A stretch of 8,951 nt of DNA from Planctomicrobium piriforme. Lineage in GTDB: Bacteria; Planctomycetota; Planctomycetia; Pirellulales; PNKZ01. Location of the stretch: the NCBI GenBank assembly GCA_945877965.1, contig CAMCTH010000159.1, positions 1 through 8,951 of the forward strand, given 5' to 3'. Below the pieces are notes generated by a model. It worked only from the letters and a program-made list of their open reading frames with translations. It was not told where the DNA came from and ran no database searches. The translations under genes were made by a program, and so were the position numbers. This document shows positions 1 through 7,858 of this stretch, piece after piece; the stretch's first letter is position 1, and every line of letters starts with the position of its first letter.

Positions 1-2103
<2,103 letters not shown>

Positions 2104-2109
2104 GGCGAA

Positions 2110-2114
2110 CCTCC
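2110..2114 (-). promoter_or_regulatory. Shine-Dalgarno site of the kinase gene
   Basis: Read on the minus strand, GGAGG is followed by six bases (TTCGCC) and the ATG at 2103. It is one of the best ribosome binding sites in the window. It decides the kinase start and places the zinc-finger-like region inside the protein. Confidence 0.75.
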
Positions 2115-2176
2115 GTCGGACGTGGCGTTGTGTCTATCCGTCAAGAACGGAATGATCTGCCGGCATTTTTTACAGC

Positions 2177-2193
2177 GCCGTCGCGGCGACGGC
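2177..2193 (-). repeat. Perfect 8-bp inverted repeat between sigma and kinase genes
   Basis: Arms GCCGTCGC (2177-2184) and GCGACGGC (2186-2193) are exact reverse complements around one central base, giving a GC-rich hairpin in RNA. It starts six bases after the sigma gene stop. In the direction of transcription it is followed by a run of A, not T, so it is not a standard intrinsic terminator. It could slow transcription, protect the upstream message or bind protein; none of these is shown by sequence alone. Confidence 0.55.
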
Positions 2194-2198
2194 AGTTC

Positions 2199-2840
2199 TT
2201 AATCTTCGAGGCCGGTTAGCACTTCGCGTAGACGTCGCAGCACGCGACTCTTGGCCTTGTAAACGGCGTTCAGCGTCAGGTCCAACTCCGCCGCCACGTC
2301 GCTCGGCGAACGTTCTTCGACTGTCGTCAGCCAGAACGCGCGGGCCGTCGCCGGTTCGAACTCGACGCCGATCAACTCGACCGCGGATCGAAACACGAGT
2401 CCGGTCTCGACGGCCGCTTCGGTTTCGTCGTCCTGGTTTGAAAGCGGATCGGCGAATTGCGCGAGCTGGAGTTGCGCCGCACTGCCGCCGCTCGCCGCGA
2501 CGGACTCAGCCCTTGTGCGGGCCGCATCGATCAGCTTCCGTCCGACGATCGTGCGGAGCCAACCCCGAAAGCTGCCGCCGGCGGGACGGAGTTCGCTCGG
2601 CTGCTTTTCGAACGTCGGCAGGCCGCGCAGCACGGCGGCGAAGGACTCTTGAACGAGGTCGTCGATCGCCTGCTCGGCCAATCCGGTCCGGCGACACCAG
2701 TGCCGCACGAGCGGCGCATAGACGCGAACCATCCGCCGCCACGACTCCGCATCCCGCAACCGCACGCCGTCCAACAAACTCAACGACGTCGCATTCCGCG
2801 AAGTACTAACGCCGTCCAGTTGCTGCGACTCGAAGTCCAT
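2199..2840 (-). CDS. ECF-type RNA polymerase sigma factor, planctomycete kinase-linked type
   Basis: Directs RNA polymerase to a specific promoter set. The 213-residue product has sigma region 2 at about 33-110, with the helix DDLVQESFAAVLRGLPTF (60-77) and SFRGWLRTIVGRKLIDAAR (90-108), an acidic linker near 135-145, and region 4 at about 155-208. Region 4 holds the helix-turn-helix RSPSDVAAELDLTLNAVYKAKSRVL (177-201, quoted here only as a landmark: S178, D181, A184, L190, V193, K197). Length and the absence of region 3 fit ECF sigma factors. A stop codon lies two codons upstream of the ATG, so the protein cannot start earlier; no clear Shine-Dalgarno sequence is seen. The kinase gene follows 95 bases downstream on the same strand. 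Planctomycete ECF groups genetically linked to Ser/Thr kinases are known, and this pair fits them. Its target genes cannot be read from the window. Confidence 0.93.
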   Translation of the reverse strand: MDFESQQLDGVSTSRNATSLSLLDGVRLRDAESWRRMVRVYAPLVRHWCRRTGLAEQAIDDLVQESFAAVLRGLPTFEKQPSELRPAGGSFRGWLRTIVGRKLIDAARTRAESVAASGGSAAQLQLAQFADPLSNQDDETEAAVETGLVFRSAVELIGVEFEPATARAFWLTTVEERSPSDVAAELDLTLNAVYKAKSRVLRRLREVLTGLED

Positions 2841-2844
2841 GGCT

Positions 2845-2914
2845 TAAGATTAAACCATGCGCAAAATAAAGCCCAGGGAGTGTATTCCCCCGAGCCCTAC
2901 TTCGTTTAATCTTA
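2845..2914. repeat. 11-bp inverted repeat flanking the sigma gene leader
   Basis: TAAGATTAAAC (2845-2855) and GTTTAATCTTA (2904-2914) are exact reverse complements, 48 bases apart. They sit in the 92-base gap between the FG-GAP gene end and the sigma gene start. The arm nearest the sigma gene ends four bases before its ATG. The arms are AT-rich in an otherwise GC-rich region. This could be a two-site operator, or a long hairpin in the sigma mRNA leader that would hide the start codon. The function is inferred; the repeat itself is directly visible. Confidence 0.55.
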
Positions 2915-2932
2915 GCGAATCCGCCTGGAAGT

Positions 2933-4117
2933 TTACGGCTGTTCCTTAACCTGTTCGAACAGGAATACGCCTTTTTTGTTGGCGATGGCGATGTCGAGTT
3001 TGCCGTCGCCGGTGACGTCGGTCACTTGGAACTGCGTGCCGACGCCCGAGTCGTCGTCGATTTTGTGCGGCGTCCAGACCGGCTTGCCGTCCTTGCGCGA
3101 GAGTTCGAACCAATACAGCACCGCTGGGTCGCCGGGGTTCACGTCGCCGTTGGGGCCGTGGGCCCAGTAACGCTTGCCCGTCACGAAGTCGGGGAGGTTA
3201 TCGCCGTTCAGGTCGACGTGAACGAGCGCGTGCGTTTGCGAAAAATCCTTACTGATCTCGTGCGTTTGCCAGCCTTCCTTCGTTTGCTCGTGCCACCACA
3301 TGCCGAGTTTGTGGGCGGCCGACGACAGGACATCGGCGTCGCCGTCGCCGTCGAAGTCGAAGACGTGCATCTGCGCGCACGGCTCGCCGAGTTTGGCCGG
3401 CGTGAAAGCCCAGGACGGGCGTCGTTGGCCGAGCAGCGGTTGCTGCCACCAGCCGTTCGGCGTGACGATGTCGAGCAGGCCGTCGCCGTTCATGTCGCCC
3501 GCGCCGATGCCGTGATAGAACTTGCGGGCCATATCGACGTTCCGCTCCGAAACCGTCTGCAACTTCCACGGCTTCTTCGGGTCGCGATCCGGTCGGGCGA
3601 TCGCCATGTACTTTTCCGGACCGTCGGAGTTTTTGGGATCGGCCGACGTGCCGAGGAGCAGGTCCGAAAAGCCGTCGCCGTCGACGTCAGTGAATTCCGG
3701 GCTTTCGTTGTTCGTCACTTCGACGACGACGTGTCGCGCCCAAGGACGTTCGACCCCCTTCGGGTTTTCGAGCCACACGGTCGGCCGACCGGGGAACTCG
3801 ACGACGAGCAGATCGTCCCAGCCGTCGTTGTTGAAATCGCGAGCCCAAGCCTGAAAGCACTCGCTGTACTTGAGCGGATCGAACTCGCGCGCCTGTTCGC
3901 GGATCGGCTGAAACTTCCAATCGGGCGCGGCGTAGTAGCCTTCGCCGGTCGCGAGGTCGAGACTGCCGTCGTGATTGAAATCGCCGACCGCTACGCCTTC
4001 GCCGCGGAACTTTTCGTCGAGCTTCGTTTTCTTAAACGTAAACGGCTCAGCGGCGGATGCGGACGAGAGGGGGAGCAGGAGAGAGAGGGAGAGAGCGAGT
4101 GCGACGAGTTTGGGCAT
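2933..4117 (-). CDS. Exported FG-GAP/VCBS-repeat beta-propeller protein
   Basis: Probably a secreted or periplasmic calcium-binding propeller; no catalytic domain is seen and the ligand is unknown. Residues 1-22 form a signal peptide (K3, a Leu/Ala-rich core, A-S-A before the likely cut at 22/23). Seven loops of the pattern D-x-[DN]-x-D-G-x-x-D begin at D46, D94, D144, D208, D254, D302 and D367, each ahead of a hydrophobic strand, which fits one seven-bladed propeller. The sixth loop has Asn (N307) instead of Gly and the seventh has Thr at position three. Loop spacing is about 46-50 residues except two of about 64-65, where extra segments with W and P residues are inserted (WW at 223-224; YW at 317-318). 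AAGGA seven bases before ATG supports the start. A 24-bp palindrome separates it from the upstream ceramidase-like gene. Such proteins are abundant in planctomycetes, with no firm role. Confidence 0.88.
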   Translation of the reverse strand: MPKLVALALSLSLLLPLSSASAAEPFTFKKTKLDEKFRGEGVAVGDFNHDGSLDLATGEGYYAAPDWKFQPIREQAREFDPLKYSECFQAWARDFNNDGWDDLLVVEFPGRPTVWLENPKGVERPWARHVVVEVTNNESPEFTDVDGDGFSDLLLGTSADPKNSDGPEKYMAIARPDRDPKKPWKLQTVSERNVDMARKFYHGIGAGDMNGDGLLDIVTPNGWWQQPLLGQRRPSWAFTPAKLGEPCAQMHVFDFDGDGDADVLSSAAHKLGMWWHEQTKEGWQTHEISKDFSQTHALVHVDLNGDNLPDFVTGKRYWAHGPNGDVNPGDPAVLYWFELSRKDGKPVWTPHKIDDDSGVGTQFQVTDVTGDGKLDIAIANKKGVFLFEQVKEQP

Positions 4118-4124
4118 GGGGAAA

Positions 4125-4129
4125 TCCTT
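4125..4129 (-). promoter_or_regulatory. Shine-Dalgarno site of the FG-GAP gene
   Basis: On the minus strand AAGGA is followed by TTTCCCC and then the ATG at 4117. It supports the start that leaves a complete signal peptide. Confidence 0.6.
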
Positions 4130-4150
4130 CGTCAGTGGGCGTGCGTTTTT

Positions 4151-4174
4151 AGCTGCGGATGTACATCCGCAGCT
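4151..4174. repeat. Perfect 24-bp palindrome
   Basis: Twelve bases, AGCTGCGGATGT, are followed at once by their exact reverse complement. It lies in the 85-base gap between the ceramidase-like gene and the FG-GAP gene. T5 precedes it on the plus strand, which becomes A5 after it in the direction of transcription, so it is not a standard intrinsic terminator for the upstream gene. Its full symmetry suits a dimeric protein site or a dispersed palindromic repeat; a folded RNA would have a stem of about 10 bp. Confidence 0.75.
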
Positions 4175-4202
4175 CTTTGTGCTGCGAATAAATTGCGTTT
4201 GA

Positions 4203-5561
4203 CTAGCGGGCCAACTCTTTCAACATCTTCATCACCGCGGCGCGGAGTTGTTCTTCGGCGTCGACTTCGAGAAAGCTCGACCGAGCGCGCCAGGTCTCGT
4301 AGCCGCCGAGCGCGTGATGTTCGCGCGTCGGCAGGTAGCCGGCGTAGTCGTTCGCTAGGCTGATGACGAACGTCGGCTTGAAGGGGCTTTCGCGTTTTAC
4401 TTGCAGGCCGGTTTCGACGAACGTCTCGCAGGGGAACGACGTGATCGCGAGGTCACCGATCCGGATCGCTTGCACGATCGTTTCGACCTCGGCCGGATAG
4501 TCGGCCAGCAGCAGCGTCTCGCGGGCGTAAATTTCTTCCTGCGTCTTCAGCGGTTCGCCTTGTCCTTGCGAGAGGACGTACTTGGCCCGGGCGATCTCGT
4601 CGCGAGCCGGCTTGCGGACGCCGCAGACGACGGCCGTTTCGAGCATGCCGAGTTGCACGTCGCTGCGGAACGAGATCTTGTCGTACACCTTCCGGGCTTC
4701 GCCGGCCAAAGCCGCGGCGACGGCGTTGATTCGTTCGTACGCGACGCCGCTGCGGGGTCGAACCAGTTGGAAGTTCACGTTGTTGATGTTGCCGCTCGTG
4801 CCGTTCGACATCATCACGACGGCCGGCGGATCGAGTTCGTCGGCCTGCAGCAGCTTCACCAGCCGACGAGCGAACTCGCCGAAGTAGTCGGCCGAGACGT
4901 GCGACGGCCCGACGTCGCCGACGTAATGCAACGAGTAGTTGGCCACCACGGCGATCGGCCGTTGGTCGGACGCGCGGCGAATCGCGAGCAGCGAAACCTC
5001 GGGATCGATCGGCCCCGACGGTTCGACGAGCTTGTCGCTCCCCGGCGCCGGGTTCATTTTTACTTTATCGACGCGGCCGAAGGGGTTCGGCAGGATTGCG
5101 CCTTCTTGCATCTTCCAGCGACGATTGAAGACCTGATTTGGTTCTTGTCCGACGCCCCAGCCGATTTCGGCCGGCTGCAAGTTGTTCACGGCGCGACGCA
5201 GCCCGTCGGCGATCCGCATCGCCAGGAACGGCATGTAGCTTTCGTCGGGCTCGCTTTGAAAAACACCGGCGACCGTCGGGCAGCTATGCGAATGCGTCGC
5301 CGAGATGAGAATGCGATCGAGCGGCAAGTCGGTGCCGCTTTGCGCCGATTCTTTCGCCGCGTCGAGCACCGACCGCGGAATCATGCAGCTATCGCACACG
5401 ACGATGCCGATCCGCTCCGTGCCGTCGTCGATCACCAGACAGCGGGCGTGTAGCTCATCGTGAATGTGTTGGGCTTGGCGATCTTGCATCCCGCCGTTGA
5501 GCGAGATGCCGAGCGGCGGAGTGATGTTGCTGGTCGCAGCACCGGCGCGAAGCGAAGGCAT
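4203..5561 (-). CDS. Neutral/alkaline ceramidase-family hydrolase (N-terminal domain type), no signal peptide
   Basis: The family cleaves the amide bond of ceramide using one zinc ion; the substrate here is unknown. The 452-residue protein starts at the domain itself (LRAGAATSNITPPLGISLNG, residues 4-23), with no signal peptide or membrane span, so it should act in the cytoplasm. Motifs in order: THSHS (89-93) with H90/H92 as likely metal ligand region; NYSLHYVG (208-215) with H212; NGTSGNIN (253-260) with S256 in the place where the family has its Gly/Ser-rich catalytic loop; PCETFVE (377-383) with E379; and NDYAGYLPT (404-412), with Y406/Y409 and a later GGYE (419-422). The C-terminal immunoglobulin-like domain of secreted ceramidases is missing, hence the shorter length. 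No Shine-Dalgarno is visible; the leader is pyrimidine-rich because of a heptamer array. Family membership is well supported; action on ceramide is not. Confidence 0.85.
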   Translation of the reverse strand: MPSLRAGAATSNITPPLGISLNGGMQDRQAQHIHDELHARCLVIDDGTERIGIVVCDSCMIPRSVLDAAKESAQSGTDLPLDRILISATHSHSCPTVAGVFQSEPDESYMPFLAMRIADGLRRAVNNLQPAEIGWGVGQEPNQVFNRRWKMQEGAILPNPFGRVDKVKMNPAPGSDKLVEPSGPIDPEVSLLAIRRASDQRPIAVVANYSLHYVGDVGPSHVSADYFGEFARRLVKLLQADELDPPAVVMMSNGTSGNINNVNFQLVRPRSGVAYERINAVAAALAGEARKVYDKISFRSDVQLGMLETAVVCGVRKPARDEIARAKYVLSQGQGEPLKTQEEIYARETLLLADYPAEVETIVQAIRIGDLAITSFPCETFVETGLQVKRESPFKPTFVISLANDYAGYLPTREHHALGGYETWRARSSFLEVDAEEQLRAAVMKMLKELAR

Positions 5562-5570
5562 AAGGCAAAT

Positions 5571-5598
5571 GGGGAATTCGGAATGGGGAATGGGGAAT
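5571..5598. repeat. Tandem heptamer array (GGGGAAT)4 next to a start codon
   Basis: Plus-strand copies are GGGGAAT (5571-5577), TCGGAAT (5578-5584), GGGGAAT (5585-5591) and GGGGAAT (5592-5598). The preceding heptamer GGCAAAT (5564-5570) matches in five of seven positions and may be a worn fifth copy. The array ends within about ten bases of the ceramidase-like gene ATG and takes the place where a ribosome binding site would be; in mRNA it reads ATTCCCC repeats. Confidence 0.7.
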
Positions 5599-5777
5599 GA
5601 CGGACGCTCCGCCTCGTCCCAGCCTAGGCGTCAGATTATCCCCACCGACGGCGCAATGCCAGCGCCGAGACTCCGCCTTAAGAAAGAGTCTGCCGTTTCT
5701 GAAGTTCCGCGTCGATCGCCGTGTGCGGAACGGAACCGCTTACTAACGTGCGCGGCTCTGCCGGACTTCCGCCTTGC
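5599..5777. repeat. Gene-free stretch with several small inverted repeats
   Basis: This is the rest of the gap between the isomerase-like gene and the ceramidase-like gene; no coding sequence is supported. Inverted repeats: GGCGC/GCGCC (5650-5654 and 5662-5666), AGACTC/GAGTCT (5668-5673 and 5686-5691, 12-base loop) and the larger imperfect hairpin 5726-5771. There is no plausible promoter I can name. The density of small repeats suggests a landing place for dispersed repeat elements, which is an inference. Confidence 0.4.
5726..5771 (-). terminator. Imperfect hairpin just after the isomerase-like gene, possible terminator or dispersed repeat
   Basis: The core arms are GAACCGC (5733-5739) and GCGGCTC (5752-5758), seven pairs with one G-U, around a 12-base loop. 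Outer bases CGGAA (5726-5730) and TTCCG (5767-5771) can extend the stem with bulges. It begins seven bases after the isomerase-like gene stop on the minus strand. No T-run follows it, so termination would not be of the classical type. Confidence 0.4.
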
Positions 5778-6533
5778 CTACAGCTGGCTTTCCAGCAGCA
5801 ACCGCATTTTGCGGAGTTCGCCCAGGTGGTCGACGTCGGGGCCGCTCGACTCGTCGATGTTCACGCAGATCGCTTTTTGGTAGCGGAATTTGGTGAGCTG
5901 ACCGATGATTCGGCCGTACTCGATTTCGCCCTGGCCGACCTTCACCTGGAACTGTTTCTTGTTCGTGTCACGCAGTTGGGTGTGGCAAGTGTACGGGATC
6001 AGGTGATCGTACTTCGCCCCGGCCATTGGACCGTAGTGGTAGTGGCTCGGGTCGAGCGTGATACAGAGTCCCTTGACGTTATCGCACAGCACCTTGGCCG
6101 TGTCGGGGTCTTGCGTCATGCGGTCGGCTTCAGTCTTCAGGCCGACGACGATGCCGTCGACCGTGGCGATCTTGACGAGGTCGCGGAGCCGTTCGATTTC
6201 GGCATTGAACGGCGTGCCGAGCTCGCCTGCGCGAACGGCGATGACGATCACCTTCGTCGCTTTGGCGAGCTTGCAGATGGCGGCGAACTGCTTGAGATAG
6301 TCGGGCCCTTCGACCGGCGAGTCGAAGAAGTACGCGACGGGCGTCAGCCGGTGCGTGTCGCGGCAGGCGACGATCGCCGATTCGGTATCGGCCAACACCT
6401 GCGACGGCTTGAGTTGCTCGCCTTCTTCGCGGAGCACGATTTCGACTCGGTTGTACTCCAAGTCGAACAACTTCTTGAGCGCTCCGCTGAGCGGCAGGTG
6501 CGGAAAACAATCCGTTGAGGCGGCGACGAACAC
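5778..6533 (-). CDS. Sugar phosphate isomerase/epimerase-like TIM-barrel protein (xylose isomerase-like fold)
   Basis: Probably a metal-dependent isomerase or epimerase of the AP-endonuclease-2-like superfamily; the substrate cannot be told. I chose GTG at 6533 as start: GGGAG lies six bases upstream and the barrel begins at once with VFVAASTDCF. An ATG at 6596 would add 21 mostly Arg-rich residues unlike the family. The product has 251 residues, a normal length. Counting from the GTG: VEIVL (E31) on an early strand, LKTEADRM (E135) where many relatives have E-N-H, LDPSHYHYG (D161, H164), HTQLRD (H184), VGQGEIEYG (199-207) and NIDES (E228). These acids and histidines form the expected metal site at the barrel mouth. 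It is cytoplasmic, with no signal peptide. It heads a run of minus-strand genes but is separated from the next by 216 bases. Confidence 0.85.
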   Translation of the reverse strand: MFVAASTDCFPHLPLSGALKKLFDLEYNRVEIVLREEGEQLKPSQVLADTESAIVACRDTHRLTPVAYFFDSPVEGPDYLKQFAAICKLAKATKVIVIAVRAGELGTPFNAEIERLRDLVKIATVDGIVVGLKTEADRMTQDPDTAKVLCDNVKGLCITLDPSHYHYGPMAGAKYDHLIPYTCHTQLRDTNKKQFQVKVGQGEIEYGRIIGQLTKFRYQKAICVNIDESSGPDVDHLGELRKMRLLLESQL

Positions 6534-6539
6534 GGCAGA

Positions 6540-6544
6540 CTCCC
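6540..6544 (-). promoter_or_regulatory. Shine-Dalgarno site that sets the GTG start of the isomerase-like gene
   Basis: On the minus strand AAGGGAG is followed by TCTGCC and GTG (6533). The spacing is good, and no comparable site precedes the ATG at 6596. Confidence 0.65.
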
Positions 6545-6647
6545 TTCGACCAAACAAACGACGTGGACGCCGCAATCGGGCGACGTTTCGTTGCACAGCT
6601 TACCGCTCCGCCGCACTTTCGGGCAACCCCACGCGGCGCGGGGGCGA

Positions 6648-6676
6648 TTGTTCGCAACCCGCAGCGCCCCTAGAAT
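6648..6676 (+). promoter_or_regulatory. Candidate housekeeping promoter for sppA
   Basis: TTGTTC (6648-6653) and TAGAAT (6671-6676) are separated by 17 bases. The -10 box matches TATAAT at five of six positions; the -35 box matches TTGACA only at its TTG. A transcript would start near 6683 and leave a leader of about 40 bases before the ATG at 6722. It lies in the divergent gap between the isomerase-like gene and sppA. Planctomycete promoters are poorly charted, so this is tentative. Confidence 0.35.
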
Positions 6677-6721
6677 GCCCTGCGTTGTCATAAAAGCCGC
6701 AGCCCTTGCAGGATAGATGCC

Positions 6722-7780
6722 ATGTCGACTTACGGTGCCGGTCCGCAGAACCCGAATCAACCGCAAGTCGTCTATGTGGCGGCCGTCCCGCCGCCGCGGA
6801 GTCTGCTGTCGCGGCTCTTCGGTTTCGCGCAGACGTTGTTTTTCCTCTTCTTCATGCTAGCGGTCCTCACGGCGATCTATTCTCCCGACTCGATCAGCGA
6901 CGACGCACACAACAAGGTCGAGGAACGCTATCACTCATTGAACAAAGAAGGCGTGCACAAGGTCGCCATCATCGAAGTCGACGGCACGATCATGGACTCC
7001 GAGACCGTGCGTCGCCAATGCGAGAAGGCGACGGCCGATGAAAACGTCAAAGCGATCGTCCTCCGCGTCGACTCGCCCGGCGGCACCGTCACGGCCAGCG
7101 ACCAGATGTACCATTACCTCCGCAAGATGCTGACGACCCGCAAGATCCCGCTCGTCGTCAGCATGGGGGGCATGGCGGCCAGCGGCGGTTATTACATCAG
7201 TATGGCCTGCGGCGATGAAAAAGACGTCATCTTCGCCGAGCCGACGACCTGGACCGGCTCGATCGGCGTCATCATTCCGCACTACGACGTCTCGGGCTTG
7301 CTCGCCAAGTGGGACGTGTCGGAAGACTCGATCAAGAGCGGCCCGATGAAGCAAGTGGGCAATCCGGCCCGGAAGATGACTCCGGAAGAACGGGCCTTGT
7401 TGCAAGGCTTGGTCACCGACAGTTTCGATCGCTTCAAGAGCATCGTCGAAGCGGGCCGACCGAAGTTCCGCGGCGATAAGGCGGCGATCGAGAAAGTGAC
7501 GACCGGCGCGGTCTTCAGTAGCAAGCAGGCTGTCGAACTCGGTTTGGTCGACAAGATCGGCTTCTTAGAAGACGCGATCAACCGAGCGCTGGAGCTGGCT
7601 TCGCTGCAACCCGGTACGACCAAAGTCGTCGAGTACCGCAAGCAGAAGACGTTCGTCGACGCCCTCGTCGGCGACAGTGCCGCGAAAGCGCGCGGCAGCG
7701 AGTTGCGGGCCTTGCTCGATCTCGCCACACCGCGAGCGTTCTATCTCTACGCTTGGCCCGGCTTGGCGAGCGACAAATAA
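6722..7780 (+). CDS. sppA: Signal peptide peptidase SppA (S49 family, single-domain form)
   Basis: A membrane-bound serine protease that degrades cleaved signal peptides and other membrane-linked peptides. The 352-residue product has a Pro/Gln-rich cytoplasmic N-terminus (1-26), one membrane span at about 33-53, and then the S49 domain from about 78 to 300. Visible landmarks are VDGTI (86-90), VDSPGGTVTASDQ (116-128, oxyanion-side Gly-rich loop), GGMAASGGYY (149-158) with nucleophile S154, TGSIGVI (178-184) and SIKSGPMK (203-210) with general base K205. The Ser-to-Lys spacing of 51 is close to that of Bacillus SppA. The length fits the short one-domain form, not the double-length E. coli enzyme. 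The ATG is preceded by AGGA eight bases upstream; another ATG at 6717 is out of frame. A short-chain dehydrogenase follows 78 bases later on the same strand, with no evident functional link. Confidence 0.94.
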   Translation: MSTYGAGPQNPNQPQVVYVAAVPPPRSLLSRLFGFAQTLFFLFFMLAVLTAIYSPDSISDDAHNKVEERYHSLNKEGVHKVAIIEVDGTIMDSETVRRQCEKATADENVKAIVLRVDSPGGTVTASDQMYHYLRKMLTTRKIPLVVSMGGMAASGGYYISMACGDEKDVIFAEPTTWTGSIGVIIPHYDVSGLLAKWDVSEDSIKSGPMKQVGNPARKMTPEERALLQGLVTDSFDRFKSIVEAGRPKFRGDKAAIEKVTTGAVFSSKQAVELGLVDKIGFLEDAINRALELASLQPGTTKVVEYRKQKTFVDALVGDSAAKARGSELRALLDLATPRAFYLYAWPGLASDK

Positions 7781-7808
7781 GCCGGCGGTAAGTAACTGTC
7801 TCCACTAG

Positions 7809-7828
7809 CCCCGAGCGGAAGCGAGGGG
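7809..7828. repeat. Short GC-rich inverted element in the sppA-SDR gap
   Basis: CCCC (7809-7812) and GGGG (7825-7828) flank a 12-base AG-rich loop in the 78-base gap between sppA and the dehydrogenase gene. I have an unverified impression of similar C4...G4 intergenic elements in planctomycete genomes. It could be a weak terminator for sppA: TTTCT follows after two bases (7831-7834), but the stem is only four pairs. Confidence 0.3.
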
Positions 7829-7858
7829 ATTTCTCGTTACCAACATTTCATTCTCCCT

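Noticed and set aside
2104..2160. TTGACG box in the sigma-kinase gap as a separate kinase promoter
   Set aside because: On the minus strand TTGACG is present, but no acceptable -10 box lies at 16-18 bases, so the kinase is more likely read from the sigma transcript.
2136..2168. A ten-codon open frame (ATG at 2168 on the minus strand) before the kinase gene
   Set aside because: There is no ribosome binding site and no regulatory peptide features such as repeated codons; an open frame this short is expected by chance.
3026..4363. A 445-residue open frame on the plus strand opposite the FG-GAP gene
   Set aside because: It is antisense to a clear protein with signal peptide and repeats. Its V/R/E-rich composition is what the reverse frame of GC-rich coding DNA gives, and it runs past the gene into the next one without any domain.
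4401..5453. A 350-residue open frame on the plus strand opposite the ceramidase-like gene
   Set aside because: The reverse strand holds all family motifs. The plus frame is Arg/Asp/His-rich with no recognisable domain, no ribosome binding site and no neighbours to support it.
6534..6640. TTGCCC...TAAGCT on the minus strand as promoter of the isomerase-like gene
   Set aside because: With an 18-base spacer, the boxes match consensus at only four and three of six positions, too weak to list.
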